DNA from: Porphyra umbilicalis
Taxonomy: Eukaryota > Rhodophyta > Bangiophyceae > Bangiales > Bangiaceae
Direction: 5' to 3'
Assembly: GCA_002049455.2 (NCBI GenBank)
Contig: KV919050.1
Location: 1 to 64,000, forward strand
Length of the DNA stretch: 64,000 nt
The first letter of the stretch is position 1, and each line of letters opens with the position of its first letter. The notes beneath the pieces are model-generated. The model saw nothing but the letters and a program-made list of their open reading frames with translations, had not been told where the DNA came from and searched no databases. Position numbers and translations under genes: made by a program. Of the stretch, positions 1-9,657 are shown one piece after another.

Positions 1-160
1 GATGCCGTTGCTTTGTGGGCCATGGTTGCTGGTGCGATGGGGACGTGGGGTGTCTTCGTGGTAGGTAGAGGACGGCGAGCAGCACCCTGGCATTCAGGCG
101 AGGATGGTCGGTTCCCGGACCTCGGACGGGGGCGGTCGTTCGTGGCCGCGGCTGGTGCGC

Positions 161-170
161 TATAAGAGCC
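161..170 (+). promoter_or_regulatory. TATA-box-like element of the first SOD gene
   Basis: A TATAAGAG motif stands in otherwise G+C-rich DNA about 190 bases upstream of the SOD start codon. The spacing resembles that of a TATAAAA motif upstream of the second SOD gene. Position and sequence are seen directly; promoter function is inferred. Confidence 0.45.
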
Positions 171-354
171 GTGTTCCAACTCTTCGGGAAGGCTACATTG
201 AACTCCATCCTCCGCACCAACCAGGACTACGCACTACGCCGCGTCCTCCCTCCTCCCACCCGCCCAAAGTGCTCTCCTCCCGCCCGCCCAAACTTCCCTC
301 CTCCCGCAACAGGGCACCCCGCGCGCCACCCCTCCGCCACCCCGTCCCCGCAAG

Positions 355-915
355 ATGTTGGCCCGGTTGGCGGCGGCGCTCGGCGCCATTGTGGTCGTCG
401 CCCTCTCCGCCGCCCCCGCCGACGCGGACTGCCCCAAACCAAAGCCGTCGCTCATCTGCGTGTTGGCCCCCACCGCCGGCAACAGCGTGCACGGGACGAT
501 CACCGTCTCGCCCGCCCGCCACCGCGACGGCACCAAGGGCGTCCTCATCAACGCCAACATCACCGGCCTCCTCCCGCCCCGCACCGTCCACGGGTGGCAC
601 GTGCACGAGTTTGGCGACGTGTCGGCGGACAACGGCAAGGCCACGGGCGGGCACTACAACCCCAAGGGCGTCGTACACGGGCTGCCGGGTGGCACGGTGC
701 GGCACCAAGGGGATATCGGTAACTTGCCGGCGTCCGACGACGCTGGCAGCGTTGTCGTGCAGGGACACTGGGTGCCCAAGCTGCGGGCCAAGAAGGTCCT
801 CGGCCGCGCACTGATCATCCACGCGTTGACCGACGACGGGGGGCAGCCGACCGGCAACGCGGGCGCGCGCCTCGCACAGTGCGTGTTGGGCGTCGCGGGT
901 CCTGCCAAGGATTAG
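355..915 (+). CDS. secreted Cu/Zn superoxide dismutase
   Basis: The 186-residue protein dismutates superoxide to oxygen and peroxide with a Cu/Zn centre. Residues 1-24 form a hydrophobic Ala/Val-rich signal peptide, so it should be exported. All metal ligands of the family are visible: H82 and H84 in HGWHVHEFGD, H100 in GGHYNP, H108, H117, D120 in HQGDIGN, and H156 in ALIIHAL. The active-site Arg is R172 in GNAGARLAQC. The cysteine usually found just before the GGHYNP loop is absent, and the C-terminal cysteine (C176) sits one place later than usual. Two N-terminal cysteines (C26, C35) may supply the disulfide instead. The ATG follows a TATA-like element by about 190 bases. There is no intron and no C/G run, and the frame is intact. 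It faces a paralog at 2365-3060. Confidence 0.93.
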   Translation: MLARLAAALGAIVVVALSAAPADADCPKPKPSLICVLAPTAGNSVHGTITVSPARHRDGTKGVLINANITGLLPPRTVHGWHVHEFGDVSADNGKATGGHYNPKGVVHGLPGGTVRHQGDIGNLPASDDAGSVVVQGHWVPKLRAKKVLGRALIIHALTDDGGQPTGNAGARLAQCVLGVAGPAKD

Positions 916-2364
916 GCTGGTCCTTTGCCTGAGACCCGTATCCATCTGGAGCAGTAGACGCTTACTTGCTTGCGAGCTTTTCGAGCGCCGCAAGGGGGGG
1001 ATGGGCGCGCGTGTGCTCTCCGTCTCTTGCTATTTTTTCACTTTCCGTCTTTTGGCCCGACGTGCTACGACGAGGTCCGCCGCGCACGCCCCATCTTCTC
1101 GCAGGTGTATGGGCCGGGGGGTGGCGGTAGCGGCCACGAGCCGGCTGACGGGCGGGTGCGTCCAGCAATGCAGACACGGTAGTCTTAGCGCCTGTGACAG
1201 AGATTTGTGTGTGCCTTGCAGCGGGATTCGAGAGGAAGCGTGGCCACGGTGGCCAGTGCAGACGGGACGCGGCGCCCGTTCGCTGCGGAGAACACCGCCG
1301 GCCGAGTGCGTGGCGCCGTTGGCAGCCTCCTGCCGATTTCGACTTCTGATGCGACTTCTTTTTTCTTCTTGTATCCGCACCGCGCCGGTGCAGCAGGGGC
1401 ACCACATCGCCGCCGCGTACTCTGGCGCCGCACCGCTGTAGCCGTGCCCGTGAGTCCACTCCCTGCGGTGACCTTTGCTAAAGCCGCAGACCCCCTGGCG
1501 GGCAGCGTCGGCGGGCGCCCCCGCGGGTCGGTCGGACGCGGAGGCTGTGGCGGTGGCGGCGCCATCGGCCGGCCAAGACCCGTGCACCCGCCGTCCATGT
1601 TGAGGCGAGGTGGTGGCATTGGGGTAACAAGGCCTCCCGAGGACGCACCAGAGGAACACGATAGCGTCGTGCGGCTTGGGGCTGCTGTCAACACCGCTTG
1701 GAAGCGACGACCGTGCGCCGGGACAGGTGCCACTGCGGGGCACCCGCCGCCGCGGGGGGGCGAGTCGGGGACGCGGCCGCGGTCGTCAGCCCGACGGTGC
1801 GCGGGCGGGGGCGGGCAGAGACTGGCGGGCACACGCCCGTGGCGCGACGCACCCCGTAGTGTGCACGGGGGAGCTGCCGCCGCCCCTGCGCCGTGCCCCG
1901 AGTGCGGGCGGCGACCGGCTCGCGGGCGGCGACCGGCCAGACGCTGCCACGCGCGGCGGCGGCCGGAAATTTCCGCGGCACCGCGCGCCGCCGCGCGCGG
2001 CAGCGTCCGGGTGGGTGCCGCCGTGGGGTCCCGCCCGCACCCCCACGCCGGGGCCGTCTGCATCGGGGGCGGCTCGGCACGCAGAGGCGGGGGGCTGGCC
2101 GTGGTCTGGCGCGCGCGACGCTCGCGTCGCGGGGCACTGGAAAAGGTTGGAATTGTACTGGGTGCGGAACGACCGCCCGTCCTTTGTGCCCTTTAACCCC
2201 CGCCCGCCCGTCCTTGTTACTCACCCATCTCCCCCCCTGCCATCAGCTCGCACCCGCCTCCGACCCCGTCACCATCTACTGCTGGCTTGAGGGGCGGTAG
2301 CTATAGCCAGTAAAACCGCCCGCCCCGCCACGGACGGCGCCCCCTCCCCCCCCACTCCCCACGG
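916..2364. other. intergenic region between the convergent SOD genes
   Basis: I recognise no gene here. Long open frames are present on both strands, but they are Arg/Pro/Ala-rich and look like by-products of base composition. A near-perfect 20-base inverted repeat (1941-1960 with 1987-2006, one mismatch, 26-base loop) is the only clear structure. Confidence 0.6.
1941..2006. repeat. G+C-rich inverted repeat (hairpin)
   Basis: The arms at 1941-1960 and 1987-2006 are complementary at 19 of 20 positions, and the loop contains GGAAATTTCC. It lies between the 3' ends of two convergent genes. It could be a terminator-like or MITE-derived hairpin; its function is unknown. Confidence 0.5.
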
Positions 2365-3060
2365 TCACACCGCCCGCCGTGCCACCAAACGCGTGGCGCC
2401 AGTTGCGCCACGAGGCAAACACCCTCGGGGGCCACCCCCAGCCCCCCCCCCCCCCCTCCAATACGTCTCCTCCCCATACGGCGGCGGCGCCGCCGGCGCC
2501 TCTGCCTCTGCCGCCACCCCCAACACGCACTGTGCCAAGCGGGCGCCCGCATTCCCCGTCGGCTGCCCCCCATCGTCCCGCGCCGCGTGCACGATGAGCC
2601 CCCGCCCGACGACGCGCGCCGGCACCACGTGCGGCGCGGCCGACGACCGCACGACCGCCACGCCCCGCCCGTCGGCGGGCGGCAAGTTGCCGAGATCCCC
2701 GCCGTGCAGCGGGGCGGCCGAGCCGGGCAGCCCGTGGGGCCCCCCCCGCGGGTTGTAGTGGCCGCCCGTCGCCGACCCGTCCGCCGCCGACACGTCGCCC
2801 GCCTCGTGGATGTGCCACCCGTGGACCGAGGCGGGCGCCAAGCCCGTGATGTGCGCGGTGAGGAGCGCGCCGCAGCCATAGGGGGACGGACTGAGGGTGA
2901 CGACGCCCCGCACCGTGTGGCCAGACGTGGGGCGGAGGTGGCAGGTGAGCGTCGGGCCGCCGCGGCAGCCGGGGGGGGCGCCGCCGACGACGGTTAGGGT
3001 GGTGGCAAGGGCAGCGACGGCGGCAGCGGCGGCCGCCGCCGACGTCCACCGGGGCAGCAT
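2365..3060 (-). CDS. secreted Cu/Zn superoxide dismutase, second copy
   Basis: A 231-residue paralog of the SOD at 355-915, on the opposite strand and facing it. I chose the ATG giving MLPRWTSAAA, because an Ala-rich signal peptide follows directly and the upstream frame is only Pro/Arg-rich. Ligands are complete: H83 and H85 (HGWHIHEAGD), H101 (GGHYNP), H109, H119, D122 (HGGDLGN), H158 (LIVHAA), and R174 in NAGARLAQC. Like its partner it lacks the usual loop cysteine and has paired N-terminal cysteines (C32, C40). The C-terminal tail after residue 185 is low complexity and crosses a long C run near 2445-2458, so the last ~25 residues are uncertain. The head-on arrangement suggests an inverted duplication. 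Confidence 0.88.
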   Translation of the reverse strand: MLPRWTSAAAAAAAVAALATTLTVVGGAPPGCRGGPTLTCHLRPTSGHTVRGVVTLSPSPYGCGALLTAHITGLAPASVHGWHIHEAGDVSAADGSATGGHYNPRGGPHGLPGSAAPLHGGDLGNLPPADGRGVAVVRSSAAPHVVPARVVGRGLIVHAARDDGGQPTGNAGARLAQCVLGVAAEAEAPAAPPPYGEETYWRGGGGAGGGPRGCLPRGATGATRLVARRAV

Positions 3061-3280
3061 GGCAAGCGTCGGGGGGGGTCGGGGAAGGCGTCGGGGGGGG
3101 GGGGGGGGGGGGGACGCGCCACTGCCAGTGGGTGGGATGTCTGTGGGGTGGCCGACAGGCCAGAGGGTGCGGGCAACACCGGGTCGTCGGGGTGGTGGGC
3201 AAGGTGCCGGGCGCTCCAAACAACCGGCGAGGTGGGTGCGCTCGGCACCGACGCCGATCCTTCCCCCCAAGCGCCGTGGC

Positions 3281-3290
3281 GCTTTTATGC
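3281..3290 (-). promoter_or_regulatory. TATA-box-like element of the second SOD gene
   Basis: On the minus strand this reads GCATAAAAGC, about 220 bases upstream of the ATG at 3060. It is the only A+T-rich hexamer in the surrounding G+C-rich DNA, and it mirrors the placement in the first SOD gene. Confidence 0.45.
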
Positions 3291-5249
3291 CGCGGCCGCG
3301 GCCGCCGGCGACCGCCGACGGCGCCGCCGCGCGGGCGAACCGCGGGGGCGGCTGGGCGGCGCCTCGGCGATGCCCCCCCCCCCCCCACCCGCCGGCAGCC
3401 GCGCACGCTGCCATTGCCACGGAAGCATCCACACCCGTGCGGGGATGACAGCGGCCGGCGGGGCGCCGGGCGGTTGCCGCCCGCCGCCGCCCCGCCGCTG
3501 TCGTTTCCCCCCGGCGGGGGGGGGGGGAATGACAGCGGCGGTGGGGACGACAGCGGCGGCGCGGCGGCAGGCGAGGGCGCTGTCGGGTAGCGGTCGCTAC
3601 CAGCGTCCGAGCCGCCGCACCGCAGCCACAGGGCAGTCGGCTCGCCATTGACGGTGGTGGCTCGGCGCGGGCTACAGCCAGATGGCTCACAGTCTGGGCT
3701 CACAGTCCTGGCTCACAGTCCGGGCGCACGATTGGGGGGGGGGGGAGCCACGGACGGGGGGCGGGCGGGCGGGCCACACAACCGCCCCGCGAGGGCCCCC
3801 GCCCGCCCCGCCCGCGCTCATTGCCACCGGCGGCGACCGCCGGGGCAATGGGCGAGGGGCGGCGGGTCGGATCGGCACGACGGGCGGCGCGCCCCCCCCC
3901 CCCCCCCACCAGCGGCGGTGGCACTACCGTCAGCTGCCGATGCGTGTAGTGCCCCCACGGTGCGCCGACCTCACTCGACCACCGTCCCCCCCCTGCCAAC
4001 GGCGGGGCGACCCGCGGGTGTCAAGGGACCCCCAACGGCGGCCGCTTGGCCCGCGCGCGGCGCCCGCCGGGGCGCCCGCCAGTAAAGGGCGGCGCGTGCC
4101 AAGCGGCGGCGCCCCGCAGCGGCACCGCCGTCGGCGGCCGCGTCCATCCCCGTGCGGGGGCGGCGGCGGCGGCAGGGGCGCGCCCCCGTGGACGACCCCC
4201 CACGCGGGCCGCCCATGCACCACCGTCAACGGGAATCGTCGATTGCGTCGTACGGTAAGACGCTGCCACTGTATTCAAACAAAAACGGGCCCCACCGGGC
4301 GCCGTGGTGACCGCGCGTGTGAGAGACGCGGCCGAAATGAACGGGGTGGGGGGGGGGGGGGACCGCCGCGGCCGGCGGCGGCTCGGCCCGCGCCAGGTCG
4401 ACAGTGGCCGGGTGGCGACCACGGACGCTGCGACGGGACACGCATGGGGCGCGCCGCGCGGGCGGCGGCGGTGCAGCGGCGGCGGTGCAGCGGCGGCGGC
4501 GGCGGGGTGCCGGCCGCCGCGCCTCGCCACCGGGGGTGTCATGCGGCGCCCGGCGGGGGCGCGGGAGCGCAAAACGCGCGGCGGCCGCGCGCCGGTGCGC
4601 CCGCGGGCGACACGTCGGCCAGTGGACGACACCACGGGCGGTCGTGGTGGGGGGCGGCGGCATCGCATCGTCGGCGGCGCTTGGCGCGCGGCCGCCCGAC
4701 CACGCGCCGCGAGGTGGCGCCCCCGCGCAGGCAAGTGGCGTGCGCAACCCAACTCGACGGCGGTGGAGTTGGGATGCGCTTTCCGCGTGCCAGAAGGACT
4801 TTCTGTGAGAAGCGGGATCAACTCTGGTCTTGGACCATAGGGCATGCATGCAAAGCGTTGCGCCCTGCGGGCGCTGCCGCCCTCGCGCCGCGCCGAGTCG
4901 AGCCGTCGCCGCGGCGGCCGCTGGGCGCCCCGCTGGGCGCCCCGCCGCCCCCCCCGCGCCGCCATTGGTGGCGGCCACCCCGCTGCCGGCATTGCGGGAG
5001 CTGCACTGGGGGGGCACCTCGGTGTGTCCGTGGGAGCAGGCACGGCCAGTCCCCAAAGCCGGGCGTGGCGTCGCGCATTGGGGAGGGCGCAACGTGCATA
5101 CACCTGTCGGGTGGCAGGGGACCGCCAAGGGCGCGGCGTGCAGCCACCTGTCGGGTGGCGGTGGGCTGGCGGCGCGGCGCGGCGCCGTGGGACCTGCTCC
5201 CACGCGTTGCCGCCTCGACGGTGTGGTCGCCTCTGTGCCCCCGTGGCTT
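3291..5249. other. G+C-rich stretch without a recognised gene
   Basis: This is very G+C-rich DNA with many C/G runs of 7-15 bases. Open frames on both strands encode only Arg/Pro/Ala/Gly-rich sequence with no motif I recognise. A short direct repeat of the word GGCTCACAGTC occurs near 3688-3726. Confidence 0.5.
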
Positions 5250-5504
5250 GTGTCTGGGGAGCTTTCTAACCCGTCCAGCACGACCTACCGCTTGGGCAGT
5301 TCCACGCTGACCGTCGTGACGCTCACTGGCGCACTCGACGAGTTGCCGGCTGTGAGGGGACTCGGTCGGCCCCTGCCTGCTGATATCACTCCCCCTGCCG
5401 CGGATGCGCGCCGTGCAGCTCTCGCAGCAGCTCGGGTTCCTGGGGGCGGCCAGTCGCGCCCCGCTCGCCGTCACCGTCTACGAGACCACCACCCCTGGCG
5501 CGTG
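5250..5504 (+). CDS. possible 3' end of an unidentified gene
   Basis: Two adjacent plus-strand peptides look protein-like rather than compositional. One contains YRLGSSTLTVVTLTGALDEL (about 5285-5344). The other, in another frame, begins MRAVQLSQQLGFLGAASRAP at 5404 and ends at a TGA at 5503-5505. They could be two exons, or one frame broken by an error. No domain is recognised. A transposon was inserted just downstream at 5607. Weak evidence only. Confidence 0.25.
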
Positions 5505-5606
5505 ACCGCCCAAGCGGGGTCGGTGCGGCGTGGCCACCTCGGGCGGAGCTCCCTGTCGTCTGGTGACAACGAGGCCGGCGAGGCCGACGGTCCCGGGGCG
5601 CGTCTG

Positions 5607-5698
5607 CCCTATGGGAACAGAACCGCGATCAAACCGCGATCGCTGTCATGCTCAGAGCGCTGCTGGGCTGGGGGTGAAACCGCGATCTAACCGCGATC
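5607..5698 (+). repeat. left terminal inverted repeat with subterminal repeats
   Basis: The terminal sequence is followed by four AACCGCGATC words, probable transposase-binding sites. The mate lies at 6908-6942 in inverted orientation. Confidence 0.75.
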
Positions 5699-6907
5699 TG
5701 TTGGACTTTGATTGGCTCACAGTCGCCCTCACCAGACGCAACTACAGTAGAACAACCACATGATTGGCTGTCAGGGCCCTCGTGGGTGGCATCCCCGGCT
5801 GCGCCCGTGGTGCGTTTGATCCGTACAATATTTATTGACGCTACTGCTGCTCGTCGACCGCCATCGCCGAGGCCACGCAGGAAGAAGACGGCCGTCGTCA
5901 CGACGACCACCGCTGCGGCATGAGCGTCATAGCCGTGGCAACGACCAAGCAGCCCAACCATTAACATCACACCTCCTGGCCTCCCCCAGTACACATCAGG
6001 GCCGAAAAACAGCCCTCTCATGTGCTCCACTCCCACCCGCACCCACGCTCTTCTTCACAAACACTCATCCAACACATCACCCCGTCCCACACTCCCCCCA
6101 CTTCCTCCCCGCTTCACCATCCTGGCCAAGGAGAGAACAAACGAGCACACAGAATGCACCAATTGCATGCACAAAAACAGAGCAGCGCATGGAGAGGCGG
6201 GTTAGACGCCAGGTAGAGGCAGAAACACCAACAGCAATGCACTCCCCTCGGACCCACGGCGTGTAGTTGATAATGCGAGCAGAACCCAAACAGCAGACGC
6301 CACAGCACTCAAACGTCGGCTGCAGACACTAACAACGCTCCCCTCATCCAGTGACACGTCGAGTCGCCACTCACAAACACGACCATCCCCCCCCCCCCGC
6401 CCCCTCCCAAACAAACGAAGCGAAGCAGATACCGGTAGGTACTAGACACAGCCGCAGAAGACGATTTGCCCCGCAGCACACAGCAGATCCAGAAGGGGTT
6501 GGTGATATCACAGTTCCACCCACAATCGGTTGCGGTTTCCCGCACTCCCCCCGATGCCCCCTGTCGCCAAACATAAAGAACAATGAAAGGATTACCAGTA
6601 CTCAACAATGTATAAAAGCGGTCAGATGCGGTCGTACGTGCGCACGCAAACCGGCAACGGCGCACCACCATGACGACGTCGAGGGGAGATGGCAAGAGGA
6701 CGACGTCGAGTCGGTGTCGAGGTGAAGTCGTGGGAGCACCTGCACAGACCAGACAATCAATGGTGCTTTCGCCCAATCAGAGGACGATTTGAGAGCCATC
6801 TGCAACGCTGAGCTGGAGGGCTCTGAGGGAACCTTCTGAGAGATGTCACCTGGATGTAAGCCACTCCAAGTGGTGGACCGTGCCGCTGCAGGGCCCCTTT
6901 TTCAGAA

Positions 6908-6942
6908 GATCGCGGTTAGATCGCGGTTCTGTTCCCGTAGGG
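6908..6942 (-). repeat. right terminal inverted repeat
   Basis: This is the inverted copy of the left end. It has two GATCGCGGTT words, then TCTGTTCCCGTAGGG. Confidence 0.75.
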
Positions 6943-6945
6943 CTG

Positions 6946-8165
6946 GCGCACGCCGACGCCCGACAGCGCTCCCGGTCGCCCACCCGCGCCCGCCCACGGG
7001 TTGGGAGGCCTCGACGCCCTCGAGGCGTCGCGGCGGCGGCGCCGCCGCGCAGGACCTCCCTCCCGCATCGGCCGCCGACGGCGGCGCCGGGCGCCGCGGC
7101 GGGGCTGGCCGGCGCGCTTGCCGCGCAGCCGCGGGCGCGCGCGCGCGTGGCGGCGGTTGGGGGTTTGGTAGGCCCTCGGCTCAGGGGGTGGGGACCCGCG
7201 CGCGTCCGTGCCGACGTTTGGCGTCGCTGACGCAGCCGATCGAGCCGTGTCGTGCAACGCACGTGTGGCCAGCGCCGGCGGGCGCGGCGGCGTCTGACGA
7301 TGCACGCGCTGTCGCCGCCTCGCGCGGCCCGTCCCCGGCGTTGTGGGTGCGGTCATTTGGCGAGGCACCCGCCTCGGCTGTTGGTGTCGCTGGTCGTGCG
7401 CCCGCGCCGCTGCGTGGGGTCCTGGTGGAAATCCTCGTGTGTCGGCCCTTTCCCGCCCCTGCCTCGCGGCGTACCGACGCGTCCATCATGGTCGCAGTGC
7501 CGCACGTTTATCGGCGTTGCGGTGCACGCCCCACTCCCGGCACCGCACGAGGCGCACCACAGCGACACACCCCCGGCGCGCGCCGCTCCGGTCGCACCCC
7601 CCGCCGCGCCCGCAGCGGCCGTCGCACCCCCGCACACGCCCGCCGCAGCGGCCGTACACGCGTGCGACAGGCGCACCACCGTCGGCAGGCGCCACGCGCA
7701 CCGGCACCCCACTCGGGCGACACGGAGGGGCGCCCCCCGTTGTTCGAAGCACCCACCCCTCCCCCTCCCCCCCGGCCGGCGCTCACCCCCCCGCGTCACC
7801 GCGCGCCACCCCCTGCGCGGCAAGTAGGCGCGCCATCCCGCCACCCCCCCCCCCCCCCCACCACCTCGGTCCCTCCCCCAGCAGCGGCCGCACCCCCCCC
7901 CCCAGCCCCCCCCCCTGCGGCCCGCCCCCCCCCCCCCCCGCCCCCGGGGGCGCCACGGGAAACGGGCGCCCAATGTCGCCGGCCGCGTAGCCGCCCCACC
8001 CCCCCCCCGCCACGTACACGCCGGCGGCCGAGGCGTCGGCGGCGGGGGGCGGGATGGGCGCGCCGCCGCGGAGGCGCCGCCCGACCCCCTCTGCGTACGT
8101 CCCGGCGGCGGCGGCGGCGGCGGCGGCACGGGTGCCGCCGCGCGCCGCCGCCGCTGCTGCGCCCG

Positions 8166-8197
<32 letters not shown>

Positions 8198-8794
8198 GCG
8201 GTGCGGGTGGCGGCGGCCACGTCACCGCCGCCGCCGTCGGGGAGCACCCAGCCGCCGCCATAGGGGCCCCGGTCGGGCGCGCCGCGGGGCACCGCCGCGG
8301 CAGCCACCCGCGACGGGGCCGCAACGGCGGCGGCAACGGCAACGGCAGCGGCGGCAGCGACGGCGGCGGCGGTGGGGGCGGCGGGGAGGGCGCCCGTGCG
8401 GCGGCGGCGGCGCGCCATGGCCGGGTGCCGTCGCGCACGGCGGCAGCAGCGAGCGGCAGCGGCGGGGAGCGCACCACGGGCAGGGGCGACGCGGACGGGA
8501 GAGGGCGGGTGACGACCACGGCGGCACGTTTGTCGACTCTTGGCGGGCAAGGCGGGGGGGGGGGGGGGTGACCAAACTGGTTGCGGCTCGACGGGCGCCC
8601 ACACCGGCGGCCACGGCTACCGCGTCGTCCGCGTCGGGTCGGCGTCTTCAACTCCCCGCCGCGGCCGCCACTCGGGCGGCGGCCGCGCCTCTGGGGCGCG
8701 CGCCGTCCCGCGCCGCCGCCACGCGCGGCGGCGCCCCACCGGCGTGCGACGGTGTGTGCGGCTGGCGCCTGCGCGTCGACCCGACCCGCCCCAC
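6946..8794. other. G+C-rich host island
   Basis: Very G+C-rich DNA with C runs of 8-14 bases (7839-7945) and a G run of 10 or more near 8558. Apart from the doubtful minus-strand ORF listed separately (7783-8418), I recognise nothing. It ends at the inverted end of the large transposon at 8795. Confidence 0.5.
7783..8418 (-). CDS. possible secreted Gly/Ala-rich protein
   Basis: The minus-strand frame from the ATG at 8418 gives an Arg-rich start (MARRRRRTG), then a long Ala/Val hydrophobic stretch like a signal peptide. A Gly-rich body follows with segments such as GPYGGGWVLPDG (near residue 53) and GGWGGYAAGDIGRPFPV (about residues 135-151). The frame ends among C/G runs, so the true C-terminus is unknown. 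No family is recognised. The signal-like start and aromatic/Gly segments argue for a real cell-wall-type protein, but composition alone could produce much of this. Confidence 0.3.
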
Positions 8795-8930
8795 CGTCGC
8801 AACTGGCGGCGGCCGAACAAAGCGCCGAACAGCACGGCTGTTGGGCAACAGGCGAACAAACGCCCTTCTGTTGGGCGGCCTGTTCGGGCAACAGAGCCCG
8901 AACAGAATGCGATTCTGTTCGGTGCTGCTG
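8795..8930 (+). repeat. left inverted end with GAACAG/CTGTT arrays
   Basis: It contains CCGAACAAAG, CCGAACAGC, CTGTTGGGC (twice), CTGTTCGGG, CCGAACAGA and CTGTTCGG within about 120 bases. The inverted counterpart is at 19157-19264. The iterated words look like transposase-binding sites. Confidence 0.65.
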
Positions 8931-9657
8931 TTTGCCTCTCTCGAGTGAGAACCATGCATGTGCCAGGACCTTTCGATATCAAGGTCTCTGAGATGCCTAT
9001 TAAGCATGCGATAGGGAGCGGACGAGACTAGATGCCTCTATTCGCATGCTTGGTGAGACTTGCTGTCTGAGACTGAGGACTGGTTGATGCGGAGAACACG
9101 CCTCCCTTGAGCAATGTCCGGCCATTTCATTCGACAGGCTTCGCTGGACGATCAATGTGTCAAATGCACTACACGCGACGCGACGCTTCCGAAGCGACGC
9201 GACGCTCCCAAGTCAAGCCACGGTGCGTTGCACCAGTTCACCACGCCACGACACCCTGCACGGCCACCTACGACAAAACACCCCTAGCTGGCATGACGTT
9301 GGCGTAAGAGCCATTTTCAATGTACGGCCTGGATGACTGGGGTTTCTTCATGTCCAGACCTGAATGGGGCGTTGAGACTCGGCGGCTAGCAACGACCCAC
9401 TTTCTCGACCTTACCACCCCACGACCCCCACGTCCCCACGGCCCCACGGCCCTGCCTTCTCCTCCACGCCACCGCCCACCCCCCCACCGCCCCACCACCC
9501 CGCCGCCAACCCCCCCCACCGCCCCAATGCCGCAGTGCCCCCCCACCGCCCCAATGCCGCAGTGCCCCACCACGTCGCAAATGCCGCGGTGCCTCACCAC
9601 GTCACCAATGTCGCGGTGCCCCACCACGTCACCGTCCAAGAGCCCCGTCGGAGCGAG
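8931..9657. other. transposon left arm, non-coding
   Basis: No gene is recognised. The segment 9176-9208 repeats the word CGACGCGACGCT. The segment 9410-9640 is pyrimidine-rich on the plus strand and repeats CCCCAATGCCGCAGTGCCCC and related words. Confidence 0.5.

Larger units (their letters stand above)
5607..6942. mobile_element. non-autonomous DNA transposon with iterated AACCGCGATC ends
   Basis: This 1,336-bp segment has inverted ends that begin CCCTAYGGGAACAGAA and continue into AACCGCGATC repeats. It is flanked by a 3-base duplication, CTG at 5604-5606 and 6943-6945. The left end holds four copies of AACCGCGATC (near 5621, 5632, 5678 and 5689), and the right end holds two in inverse orientation (6908-6928). 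No transposase frame is seen inside, and base composition is clearly lower in G+C than the flanks. Three-base duplications fit PIF/Harbinger or CMC families. A TATAAAAG word at 6611 may be a chance or internal promoter. Confidence 0.8.

Noticed and set aside
1207-2196. 329-codon plus-strand frame between the SOD genes
   Set aside because: Arg/Pro/Ala/Gly composition only, overlapped by equally long frames on the other strand, no motif.
6843-8948. 701-codon plus-strand frame
   Set aside because: It crosses the end of one transposon, a host island and the end of another; translation is Pro/Arg/Ala low complexity.
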